NCBI GenBank assembly: GCA_026119935.1
Contig: JALRMH010000133.1
Coordinates: 1-12,798, forward strand
Source of the DNA: Endothia cerciana
Taxonomy: Eukaryota; Ascomycota; Sordariomycetes; Diaporthales; Cryphonectriaceae
Length of the DNA stretch: 12,798 bases
Direction of reading: 5' to 3'
Below, one piece after another: positions 1-9,500 of this stretch. How positions within the stretch are numbered: position 1 is the first letter of the stretch; the number at the start of each line of letters is the position of its first letter. The position numbers were made by a program, and so were the translations under genes. The notes under the pieces were generated by a model. It saw nothing but the letters and a program-made list of their open reading frames with translations. It searched no databases and was not told where the DNA came from.

Positions 1-257
1 TTTTTAAAAGGAATGAAATCTAATAGTAATAAAAAAAAGAAAAAAGGTGCAATCTCTTTTCTAAAACGAATCAAATCTATAACTTGAAGAAAAAAAAAAA
101 GGAAAAAAAAAGTAGGCAGCCTTTTTTTCAAAAACTAATCAAGTCTAGTAGCAAAAGTAATCCAAATAATAGAGAGAGCTTATAGCATAAAGGAGATAGC
201 TGCCTCTACCCTCCCCCCTTACACTGCTTTATAAAGAGCAGAGTGAAACTGCCCTGC
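1..257. other. AT-rich intergenic flank with decayed foldback-repeat arms
   Basis: No gene is visible here. The stretch is rich in A and T runs. Three degenerate relatives of the window's GGACTCAATTGAGTCC palindrome can be seen near 10-25, 64-82 and 128-150. For example AACTAATCAAGTCTAG (134-149) differs from a good arm mainly by C-to-T and G-to-A changes. The part next to the neighbouring stop codon (about 180-257) would be 3' UTR of the minus-strand gene. It holds an imperfect hairpin around TTTATAAA (about 222-245). Confidence 0.5.
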
Positions 258-3200
258 TTATTCAGCTTCATCCTCGCCTGGCTCGTCGTCGAGCCCACCT
301 CCTCTACTATCTATACTAGCATATTCCTGAGCATACTCCTCTTGGAAGAGGCAGATAGCCTCCTCCAGCGCCTCCATTGTCCGTGCTAGGCCAATAAGCA
401 CCCGCCCATTATCAACCCTAGGCCATCTATTGAAGCTAACCCGGGATAGGTTGGTAAGGTGCATAACATGAGTAGCAGCAGCAGTCGCCTCCTCCCTATC
501 CCTGCCTGGCATATGATCACCCTCGGGTTCGTCTACCCAGTGGATACAGCTGATGGTATGGGCAGGGATAGCAAAGCTGTTCGAGAAGACACCAAGGCCA
601 GGTGCTGCAGAGGGCTGTGCATAGTGCCCACCCCGCGCGACGAGGTGAAGGAGGTCATAGGGCTGGGAGGGCTGGACAAGCACGGGGGGCCGCTTGGACT
701 CTACAGCCCGCACCAGTGCACGAAAGCCATCCGGGACAAGGTCTGGGTTGGCCGCACATGCGTTCTGGAGGGCCTGTACCTCCTGAGGGGAGACGTGGCT
801 GGGCTGCAGGAGGGCCTGGACGCAGTGGCGGTAGACGCTGGGATACCCATCCTGGAGCAGCGCCTGTGCCTTTGGAGTCTGTAGGACAGACTGCAGGTGG
901 GTCTTGCGTAGCATGGCAAGGAAGGTCTGGATGGCACTATGATCCCCCCCCCGAGCCCCGGCCTGGGCTGTCTGGAGGCCGGGGACACAGAAGCTGAGGT
1001 GGAAGCAGGGTGGCCCGGGGCGTGTGGACCGTGAGGACTGGACAGGGAAGAACTTGGTGCTGTCCGGGTTTGGCGTGACGAAGATATAGGAGCCAGCATA
1101 GGCTTCCATGAATACTGCAAAGTAGCCCCAGAAGGTATAGGGGAGCGCGTCCTTCCCCGTCATAGCTGTAGCCCAGCGCTGCTGGGCCTGGCGGTAGCGC
1201 ACAGCAAAAGGCTTCCTGTGCCACGAGGTCTCTGCGGCACCCGCCGGGGCGCCGGGCACCCGGCCCTGCAAGATAGAGTTGACAAAGGCGGACCAGGGCA
1301 TGTTGCCATACATGCGGGTGAGGACGGGGGTAGGCATCGGCAGGGCCTGGTCGAGGCCATAGTCGCGCCTGCGGGCCTCGGCACCGCGTAGCCCATGCGC
1401 GAGCGCAAAAACTGCGTCCAGGTCGGTGATCGAGAGGCAGCGGGTCTGGTCCCGCTTCCGTGGCACCAGGTTCAGGGCCTCGAATATGGCGTTGGCTGAG
1501 GATCGTGGGAGCGTTGGCACCTTGTGGCCCTTGGCACTCGACAGGCGGTGGCGGAGGGAGTGTAGCAGGTTACGGTTATACTCGACCACGATGGATTGGA
1601 GTTCGAGGGTAAAGGCTGAGCAGAGCGGGCCAAAGACGGCGGCTTTGTCTCCTCCGGCCTTGTGCTGACCAGCAGCCACAGCTGCCAAGGCCTGCTGGTA
1701 TTTCTCCAGGATCAGGCCATTGACAAACGTGTCAAAACTGAACACGGTACGGGGTTGATGGATGCCAAGTATACGCACGTCTCGGACCCGGTCTGGGAAA
1801 CCGATGGTGCGGGCAATGCTAGGGCGGAGGTAAGGGAAGTCCCAGTTCCAGTGCTCACCATGGAAAAAGACCATGCCGAGCTCCTTGCACACGCTGCCAA
1901 GGTCGAGGCCCGCCATTCTCTCCACCGGGCGTCCTGCCCCTTCCTCCTCCGCCTCCTCCGCCTCCTCCGCCTCCTCCTCTGGTCTAGGGCCCTCTACTTC
2001 TACTACCCCCTCCTCCTCCTGCTGGTGCGGCTGCCGGCGGGCGCCGCGGCGCCGCGGCTGCACTCGCACGTGGCGGGCCCATAGCCATGGCGAGAGCTCA
2101 GGCTGGTCGCCGGAATAGGACAGCTTCAGGAGGCGCTGCAGGGCCTGGGCGGTGTAGGTCTGCAGGATACGCTCCTCCGGACTAAAGAAGTCACCGGGGT
2201 CTGGCTGTGCCTTGCTAGGGTGTGGTGGCCCTGTGGTAGTGCGGGTGCGGGGGCGGCTATAGGCAACCAGCTGCTCAAGAACAAGAAAATAGCGGCTGCT
2301 GGCGGCAAGGAGGAGTTGGTTTAGGGAACGCGTGGGTACGAGGAAGAATGGGGTATGCTGCCCGTTAGTAGGCAAGGGGGGCCTGAGGGGTCGAGGCCCG
2401 TGGTGGAGCAGAGTGTTTAGGTCCAGCTTGGCGAGGAGGGCAAAGAGGATAGTGGTCTCCCGCCGCACACCATACGAGGGGAGCGTGGCATCTGCATTGG
2501 TGTTCAGGCAGTAGGTGACATGCGCTGCGTGGTGCCGCCAGGCCCGGTCAAGCCCCTCGCCCATATGATGGTGGCTGCCTGTGGTCCTACGCCCATGCTC
2601 ATGGCGGTGCGTGGCCCACTGGCGGCGCTGGTCCTCGGTAAGCCCGAGAAGGCGAAAGCCTGGCTCGGAGAAGGCTGCCGCGTGCCTGTCAAAAGTCCGG
2701 AAGATGTTCTTGTGGGAATTGTACATCTTGATGTGGGGGACGGGCCGCGGGGTGAGCCGGTCCGAGTGCTGATCGATAAGCTCAAGGGTCGCAATATCAT
2801 AGAGGCCGTACTCCATAAAGGAACGCGCCTGAAAGTTGGATAGCACAGGCCCGTTCTGGCTCCGTGTGGAGCGGCGCCCCCGCTGCTGGGCAGGGCGGTT
2901 GATGAGCTCCTTTTCGATATGGCGTAGGCAGTCCCGTTTGTAAAAGAGCGAGATGGGTTCGCCCCTGTTGTCGTCGTCATCCTCCTCCTCCTCCTCGTTC
3001 TGCCCACGCTGCGGGAAGTCCACCAGGGCAAAGTCCACCCAGAACCGGTCTGGGTAGAGGAGGGCCGGCGCCAGGCGGCAGAGATACTGCTGGTGGAGCT
3101 TGGACAGGGCGTCCTCAGGCCGGCTGCCAAACAGGGTGTTCTTGGTGCCGTGGGCCTGGAAGAACAGCAGGGGCTGGGCAAACTTTTGGGGGAACTCGTT

Positions 3201-5012
3201 ACAGAAGCCCAGAAGCTGGTCCCATAGGGGCCCAAGGAACTCGCCACTGACAAACTCCTTGTGGTGTGTGCGGTGGTGGCCTTCTCTGCGCCGAGGCTTT
3301 AGCTGGGGGGCTGTTGCCCGGGCAAGGATCGATGCCCACGAGGGCGTATGGGACTGGCGCAGATGGGCTGGCACCGCGGCCCGTAAGGCAGGAAGGAGGC
3401 ACTCTGTATAGAAGACATCAAGGTCGCTGTCGGCCAGGGCGTTGGTTGCAGAGCGGGGTGGATGTGGACGTTTGTTGCGCTGCCGCTGCTGCTGCTGCTG
3501 CGGTACTGTCCCTGCCTCTTGCTCTGGCGGCGCCCCTTCCCTATGCCTGTGATATTCAGCTGTAGGGTCGAAATGCGGGAAGAGGATATGGAGGGTATTC
3601 TGCGCAGGCATGGATTCGACAGAGCCTAGCATGAGGTTCTTGGTCAGGTGGGGCTCAACGTTCCTCTCTTTCCCGATGCGATAATATGAATTCTGATGGA
3701 TTGTAGTAACAAAGGGAGGCAGGGTTGATAGCGAGAAGTGGCACTGCGCAAACGCCGCAAGGCTTTGAACCTCCATAACCCATGAGTCAATATCCCATGT
3801 ACGATGGATACGAGTACTAGGTAAGGCTCTTAACATGTAGTCTTCCGACTTTTGCAGAGAGAGAGGCCGGCTGTGGTAGTGGTCTTTGTGAAGAAGCTTA
3901 TAGTAGTCAGGCATAAGGCCCTCAGCAAAGTCCGATTGGGTAAGGGGGCGGTTAAGGTGTAATGGAAACTGAAGTCTCTCCGCAGCAGAGCATCCAGGGA
4001 GGTCCCCTTTCGCATGAGTGAGTGCTCGGGCCATGGTAGAAAGAGTATGGGGATGAGGACACTCTTCTCGAGGCCTTGGGTGGTCTATTTGATACATACA
4101 AAAGATTAGTCACTCGAGCTCCAGTGGATTGTATGGTAACAAGACCTAGGAGAAGTAGCTAGGCCTACCGCAAGAGCAATAGGGCAGGTTCACTTCTCGG
4201 AGAATATCAGCTGCCTGTTTCCTTGCGCCGTGGGGCATCTGCGCCTGCGGAAAAATATCATATATGCGTGGCTGGTCAAGCGCAGGGATCTCTTCTCTGT
4301 CTTCGTCATCGCTGTCCTCGGAACCCGGCGAGCTGGATAACAAGTCGCCATCGCTGAGCCTGCCAAGGTCACTGCCCTGGCTGGCCTGGCTGAGGCCGTC
4401 TAGGCTGTTGTCTTCATTAGAATCGTCAACAAGACCTAGCCCCTCCTCCCCTATAGCCATATCTTCATCGCTGGCCTCAAAAGCGCTCGCGTCGCTGCTG
4501 GGGCCAGCAAGGCCAGGCCGGTCTGGGCTGTTGTTTTCACGAACATCCTCGATGGAATCCAGCGCCCCCTCCTCCATAACTATATCTTCATGACTGCCTT
4601 CCCGCTCACCTTCCGAACTCCCTGAAGTGAAACCGGACGCAGGCCGGACTGGCGATGGAGATCCTATGATGGCCAGACGAGAGAGCTGCTGTGATAAGTG
4701 AGGGGAGTGCTGTGGCAGCAGCTGGAAAGGGGATGAGGATGGGTGGTTGCTATGGCTGGATGGCCAGGAGCTGATAGATGAAGTGGCTCGTAAGACCCGC
4801 GGGTTGATGCTAGATTGGAACCCGCTTTCCGTGGTTATATGCACCCTTCCGCCTTGGCGGAGGAAGGCTTGATAGGTAGGATCAGTCCGGGCGAGGCCTC
4901 GTTGAACTCGATGTTCCTCCCGTGCTCGTACTTCTTGTTGGCGCTCGCGGCGGCGCTGTTGCCGCTCACGATTGGCCTGCCGTCGTTCAGCTACTATAGG
5001 TCTAGCAGACAT
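258..5012 (-). CDS. Unrecognised 1556-residue fungal protein, two exons (5012-4169 and 4084-258)
   Basis: I do not recognise the family and assign no function. Exon 1 (844 nt) starts at the ATG at 5012. It joins exon 2 (3827 nt, stop TAA at 260-258) through an 84-nt intron in phase 1; together they give exactly 1557 codons. Visible in the protein: an Arg/Gln/Glu-rich, probably helical N-terminus (about 5-40); a Ser-rich stretch (about 78-115); a long acidic, low-complexity region (about 130-260) with an internal duplication; and a Cys/His cluster (C279, C281, H283, C290, H292, H294) that could bind zinc. A long, better-ordered part follows, interrupted by a Gln run (codons near 3482-3502), an EEEEEDDDD run (near 2970-3000) and an E/A-rich tract (near 1941-1979). 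The C-terminus is acidic. The 1275-codon exon 2 without a stop in GC-rich DNA argues for a real, recently selected gene. No signal peptide or membrane segment is evident, so a nuclear or cytosolic role is likely. It lies 1.2 kb downstream of the SNF2 gene on the same strand. Confidence 0.8.
1941..1979 (-). repeat. In-frame CCTCCTCCG microsatellite encoding Glu/Ala repeats
   Basis: Iterations of CCTCCTCCG on the plus strand read as GAG/GCG-type codons on the minus strand. They give the E-E-A-E-E-A run in the 1556-residue protein. It is a low-complexity expansion within the frame. Confidence 0.7.
4085..4168 (-). other. Spliceosomal intron (84 nt) of the 1556-residue gene
   Basis: On the minus strand the donor is GTAGGC (from 4168), the branch point GACTAATC and the acceptor AAATAG (ends 4085). 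Both sides are phase 1: G from exon 1 plus AC from exon 2 make one Asp codon. Splicing brings the CSC of exon 1 next to the H...C.H.H of exon 2, which makes a coherent Cys/His cluster and supports the junction. It is the only intron I find in the window without a palindromic foldback repeat. Confidence 0.82.
4384..4629 (-). repeat. Tandem duplication of about 123 bp inside the acidic region of exon 1
   Basis: Two diverged units with an offset of 123 bp (41 codons) each encode an acidic segment. One reads E-D-I-V-M-E-E-G-A-L-D, the other E-D-M-A-I-G-E-E-G-L-G, and both continue to an N-S-x-D motif and Ser-rich sequence. At DNA level the anchors are GGCTGTTGTCTTC (4403-4415) and GGCTGTTGTTTTC (4526-4538), followed by related CCATATCTTCAT and CTATATCTTCAT blocks. 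Keeping the offset at a multiple of three preserves the reading frame. Confidence 0.6.
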
Positions 5013-5078
5013 AGCGAATCTGTATAAGTAGTGAAGGGATAAGTTAGCAAAGCGAATAGATTATACTGAAGCTTTGCC

Positions 5079-5086
5079 TATAAATA
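5079..5086 (-). promoter_or_regulatory. TATA-like element upstream of the 1556-residue gene
   Basis: TATTTATA on the minus strand lies about 67 bp upstream of the ATG at 5012, in an AT-rich, gene-free stretch (5013-5434). Position and sequence suit a core promoter element, but fungal promoters often lack a clear TATA box, so this is a weak call. I see nothing else supportable between 5087 and 5434. Confidence 0.3.
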
Positions 5087-5434
5087 AGAAGTAATAGAGA
5101 AGATGTAAGGAAGGGTTGATATAGAAGACATGTTATTGATAAAGCATTAAATAGCTAGAATCAGGCTCTACTAGTTGAATCTTGTTTGAGAAGGTGTATC
5201 AGGCTGTTTCATAGTTAAACCTTCTTAGCCCTCTAAAAGGGGTAAATCTAGCGACAGGTATAGATAAAGAAGCTTTTACTCCTCTAGTACAGAGCTTTAG
5301 AATAGAAAGAACCAAGCATCTTCTGCTTATTGATAGGTAGGGTAAACTAAGATAGTTATTAGTTATAGCAGGGGTTTATCACACATGTGGGTTTAGCGGG
5401 GAATAGCTACGTTGTTTCCTTTTTTTACCCTTTT

Positions 5435-5517
5435 AAACTCAATTGTCTCTACAAAGTAAATACTATCTCGCTCCTTCCCTTTTTTTTTTTTTTAACCTTT
5501 TGGATTCAATTGCCTTC
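5435..5517. repeat. Foldback repeat copy, diverged (two palindromic arms)
   Basis: Arms AACTCAATTGTCTC (from 5435) and TGGATTCAATTGCCTTC (from 5501) match the family core GGACTCAATTGAGTCC with several changes. They are separated by a pyrimidine-rich spacer that includes a T run. The copy borders the end of the ubiquitin fragment. Confidence 0.6.
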
Positions 5518-5544
5518 AAAAACGCTTTTACGAGTGATCTCTTC

Positions 5545-5757
5545 CTATGCCTCAACTCTTCTCTGGTGGGTGGCCTCCTTCTGGATGTTGTAGTCGGAGA
5601 GGGTGCGGCCGTCCTTACACTGCTTGCCGGCGAAGATGAGGCGCCGGCTGGGCTTGACATTGTCCGCCGTGTCCTGGATCTTGGCCTTGGCGTTGTCGGT
5701 GGCGCGGCCGTCCTTACACTGCTTGCCGGCGAAGATGAGGCGCTGTCGGTCTAGGGG
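5545..5757 (-). pseudogene. Scrambled ubiquitin gene fragment, 70-codon frame without start
   Basis: On the minus strand a stop-to-stop frame reads RLIFAGKQCKDGR twice, the second time followed by TLSDYNIQKEAT. These match ubiquitin residues 42-54 and 42-66, except that the usual L50-E51 is C-K in both copies. Between them lies ATDNAKAKIQD, matching ubiquitin 22-32. The order is therefore about 39-54, then 22-66, which a normal polyubiquitin array would not give. Lys48 and Lys63 equivalents are present. The N-terminal MQIFVKT part, the ATG and the C-terminal RLRGG are all missing; after the KEAT the frame runs into unrelated residues and a TAG. It cannot make working ubiquitin and is best read as a captured or decayed gene piece. 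It lies between two foldback-repeat copies, which suggests how it may have been moved. Confidence 0.85.
5605..5743. repeat. Exact 40-bp direct repeat (5605-5644 and 5704-5743) within the ubiquitin fragment
   Basis: The 40 bases starting GCGGCCGTCCTTACACTGC are identical in both copies, with an offset of 99 bp (33 codons). Perfect identity, including the unusual C-K codons, means that the duplication is younger than those substitutions, or that conversion has kept the copies alike. Confidence 0.9.
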
Positions 5758-5810
5758 TTATCCGCGGCTTCGACCTTGGGAGGGATGGGCCTGCCTTACG
5801 GCCGCGCCGC

Positions 5811-5820
5811 CTATATAAGG
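5811..5820. promoter_or_regulatory. TATA-box-like site in a GC-rich intergenic stretch
   Basis: CTATATAAGG stands out in GC-rich surroundings and reads as a TATA box on either strand. On the plus strand no real gene follows. On the minus strand the ubiquitin fragment starts about 55 bp downstream. It may be a remnant of the promoter captured with that fragment. Confidence 0.3.
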
Positions 5821-5850
5821 AGATGGCGCTTTCTGCTTTCTGCAGCGGGT

Positions 5851-5919
5851 GGACCCAATTGTGCCTATAAAGTGCCGACCGCGCCTTTTTTTTTTTTTTT
5901 TCCGGCCCAATTAAATCCA
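5851..5919. repeat. Foldback repeat copy (two palindromic arms)
   Basis: Arms GGACCCAATTGTGCC (5851) and GGCCCAATTAAATCCAG (5904) are separated by a spacer with a T run of about 16. The first arm plus its tail (CTATAAAGTGC) is close to the arm at 7690 (CTTAAAGTGC), so these two copies are probably closely related. Confidence 0.75.
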
Positions 5920-5947
5920 GTCTTTGCTAATCAACAGAAATTTCACA

Positions 5948-5974
5948 GGGGGGTTAGGGGGGGTGAGGGTTAGG
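5948..5974 (+). repeat. Short telomere-like TTAGGG tract
   Basis: GGGGGGTTAGGG is followed by TGAGGGTTAGG. It resembles a degenerate interstitial stretch of the usual fungal telomere repeat TTAGGG. It is far too short and too interior to be a chromosome end. Confidence 0.4.
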
Positions 5975-5993
5975 CCTGGTGGGCATGTATGTC

Positions 5994-6011
5994 TTCCATA
6001 GGGCTATGGAA
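5994..6011. other. Perfect 8-bp-arm palindrome in the helicase 3' flank
   Basis: TTCCATAG and CTATGGAA are separated by GG. It could form a small hairpin in the helicase 3' UTR, or be a protein-binding palindrome. The rest of 5975-6230 shows no gene and is probably 3' UTR or spacer. Confidence 0.4.
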
Positions 6012-6230
6012 TACGAAAGGGCCTTGGCCCGGAATCTGTCCATCGCCAATCATCAGAATAGGCAGCACGGTAGGTGCCTTATGCAGAAGGTGCCGACGTA
6101 AGAGGACCTCTGCCCGACTATGTTACAACTGGGCCCCAGCAGGGCCCTGAGAAAGACAAACGACACAAGAAGAGCAGAAGACAGCGGAGAAGAAAAAAAG
6201 GTCGGCCGGGGCGCCGCCTGCCCTGCCCAC

Positions 6231-6484
6231 TCACTTCCTGGCCTTCCTGGCCTTCCTGGCCTTCCTGGCCTTCTTAGCGGGCGGGGTGCTAGCCGATCCG
6301 GTGCTGTTCTGAGCGGATCCCTTTCGCTTGCGGCCTTGGGGGACGGGGGCCGAGATTTCGTCAAGACTCTGGTTGTAGTTCACCTTGGCCCGGGCGCGAC
6401 CCGAGCGGCGGGTGGGCGTAGGAGCAGGCGCGGACGCCTGCACCCCCTCGTCCACGTCTATCTCGGCCTCCCGCTCGGCCTCCC

Positions 6485-6515
<31 letters not shown>

Positions 6516-9500
6516 CTGCTCGGCCCCTTCCTTGTGCACCGACGCCTGCTCGTGCTCGGACCCGGGCGTCTCGACCACGCCCACGTCCTCGTCCGACAGG
6601 ACGTCCAACAACGCCGACAGGCCCTCCGACAAGTCCTCTGGCGCAAGGGCGGGCAACTCCTCCGAGGCCGGGGTGGGCACGGGCAACTCCTCTGGGGCAT
6701 CGGGAACCGTGGCCGCGTCCTTCGCCTTCTGTCCGCGGGAACTGCTCGCCCTCGCCAGGGCACTCGCCAGCTGCACATTGGTAAACGCCGTGGGTGCCCG
6801 TACGTGCATGGAGCGCACCGCCGCCCGGCCGACCGGGTCCAGCGCGTCGCGCATCTTGGTCACGAAGCTGTAATCCTTCTCCGTGCCCTTGCGGATGGCC
6901 TCGATAGCCGTGACCACGATATCCCAGTTGACGTTGTTGTGGTCGATGCCGTGTGTCTCCCAAAAGACGACCAGCGACGACAGGTTCTGCGACAGCATCG
7001 CGATCCGCTCGTTGGCCAGGTCCATGTCCTCCTTATTGTTGGCGTCTAGGTCGCAAAGCAGGATAAAGAGGCTGGCGATGGTGGAGTAGTACTGGCCGGA
7101 CTTGATGTGATGGGCCAGGTTGTACTCCTCGATGCGGGCTGGCGGGTTCTTGATCCATGTGTACCGGTTGAACGACTGGCCCAACCAGCACCGGACGAAC
7201 TCGAAGGCGATGACCTCCCGCACATCATCATCCATCCAGTGCGGGATGGAACTCTCCGCCAACAGCTGTGCCACCCACTTCACTATGATCCTGAGCTCCT
7301 GAATGTCGTTGTAGGTGTTGTTGACCTTGATCAGAACCCAGTCTACCGGCTTCTTCTGGCCCATGCGGATGATCCGGTAAAACGCCTGAATCATATGGTT
7401 ATGATTCCAGTAGTACGACAGACAGACACCGCGCCAGCAGCAGGTATGGAGGTTGAGGCCAACGATCTGTAAGCCAAGAGACAAGACGATGACGTCGACG
7501 TCCTCCTGGGGGTTGGTGAACTGCTTTTGGGCAGATACACGCTCCAGATGCGTCATCCCGGCATTATAGTTGATGACCTTCAGCCCAACCTCACGCATCA
7601 GGGCACATAGGCGACTAGAGATATGTTAGTATATGCGTAGCCCTTCTTTTTTTTTCTCCTTTTTTTTAATTGGGTTTTTTTGGCCTGTTGGACTCAATTG
7701 TGCCCTTAAAGTGCAGATGTCTTAGGAGGGGAAGCGGCCGCCAGCGGGGGGGGGGGTTTTTGGACACAATTGAGTCCAGCCAGGCCAGGATAAAAATAGG
7801 CCGCCTTTTTTTTTATTTTTTTTATAAATTTTTTTTTTTTTTTTTTTTTGGTGTGGCTGGACTTGATTGTGTCCAAAAATAGTATATCCTGGCCTTTTTT
7901 GGACGCAATTGAATCCAACACCGGTAAAAAAAGAAGAAAAAAAGGGGGGGAAATAAGAGGGGGGGGGGGGCGGTGGGTTAGGGTGGGAGACTTACTCCTG
8001 TGGGAACCGCCCGTCCACGAAGACGACCGTACGGCTGCCGATCTCGAACTTGTTCTTCATGCACTCGTTGACGGCGTGGAAAAAGGGCGGGGAGTAGGCC
8101 AGGTGGAAGTGGGCGTTGCCGGCGCGGTCGTTCCGGGGCAGGTCGCGGGGGTCGTGGGTGGCCGCATAGATGTACTTCATGCCGCCCTCGTCCATCTCGG
8201 CCAACTGTGCGGTATATGCGACGCCGAGGCGAGGCATGCTGGCGGCCTGCTTACTACGGCCGGCCTGGGTCCTCTCACCGGTCTTGCGGGAGTCCTCCGT
8301 GGGGGCGGACGTGCTGGGCATCGTGACCTCTTGGACCTCCTGGTCCGGGCCCCCCTCTGGCGAACCCTGGGCTGCGTTCAGGAGGTGGGCGGCGGTCTTG
8401 GGGTCGAGCCTGACAGCGGCCCGGACGTCCTCCATCCGCATACCAGCGATGGGGTCCCGCTTCACACAGCGCTCGTCAAACAGGAGCTTGTGCGTGAGGA
8501 AGTCCAGCGGCGTGAGGGACAACAGGCGGTGATGATGCATGTTCAGAGACCCCGTCAGCTTCCTCAGCACCTGATGGATGGTTGCGCTCTGCGAAAGCGA
8601 CTTCTTGGGCGTCTTGCCCTTCCGCGTGTACAGGGTCTGCAGCAACATGTCCGTGGTGGCCCGCAGCATCTGCCCGTCGTCCTCGTTCATCTCCACCTCC
8701 AGCGTCCAGATGCGGTAGGGGGGGATCTCGGTCACGGGGAAGCTGGTGGAGCCGTCGGGGAGCACAAGGGGCGTCGACATGGTGCGCTTCGTCTGGGCCA
8801 CCCGGAACACCATCTCGGCCTCCCGGCTGCGCAGCTGGGTGGACTTGGAGCTCCGGAGGAAAAAGGCGCAGTGGGACAAGATCGACTAAAACTTGTTCCT
8901 GCCTGGGTCCTTCTCGTACCATTTCTGGAACGCCTGGAGCACGACCTTCTGCTCCTCGGTGAGGTCCTGCCGGATGATGTCGGGCTCTTTGTCTAGCAGC
9001 GCAAAGGGGTTGTAGGCCGGGTTGCGGATGATCTGCGAGGCCTGCTCCCTGCTTGCCACGCAAAAAATCTCGCTGAGGCCGGACACGTTGTTGGCCATAT
9101 CGCAGAACCCGGCCATGTCGGCGAGGTCATTGAGCGCGGGCGTGGCGGACAAGCACACGATGCCGTGCTTCTTGATGAGGAGGACGCCCTGGTGGAAGCG
9201 AGATGTGGTATGACGCGCGATGTGGGCCTCATCCAGGAACATCGTGTCGAAGACAGGCTGGGCTGTGCGGTCCTGAGGATAGAAGCGGGACGAAAGGCTG
9301 TACTCGATCACACAGCCCGTAGGGACCCGCAAGCCCACCCTGTCTAGGGCGGCTACAGACTTGCCCTTGATGGCGGCATAGACCAGGCCGACCTCGGTGT
9401 CCTTAAGGGACCTGGAGAAGATATCCTTCAGGGCTGCGGGCGGCAGGTCGTCCACCGCATCGCGGCCACCCGCCTGCTGGGCCCGGAGGTCGAGACCAGG

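Larger units (their letters stand above)
7615..7995 (-). other. Helicase intron 3 (381 nt) carrying two foldback repeats
   Basis: The donor is GTAAGT (from 7995), the branch point TACTAAC and the acceptor TCTCTAG (ends 7615). Phase is 2 on both sides: GA plus T gives an Asp codon, leading into RLCALMREVG. It is long for a filamentous fungus, and most of its length is repeat arms plus T, A and G homopolymers. Confidence 0.88.

Noticed and set aside
4085..4200. CxC cluster as evidence that the 1556-residue protein is a KDZ-type transposase
   Set aside because: A CSC motif alone is weak. I could not identify an RNase H-like DDE core or other KDZ features in the rest of the protein.
5948..5974. 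A true telomere or chromosome end
   Set aside because: There are only one or two imperfect units, with unique sequence on both sides.
7801..7849. Long T runs as a biological signal by themselves
   Set aside because: They are homopolymers whose length may be affected by sequencing or assembly, so I use them only as context for the foldback repeats.
8886..8919. A 34-nt intron (GTACGA...TTTTAG) that would remove the in-frame TAG
   Set aside because: It is too short for splicing and would shift the frame that continues intact after the stop.
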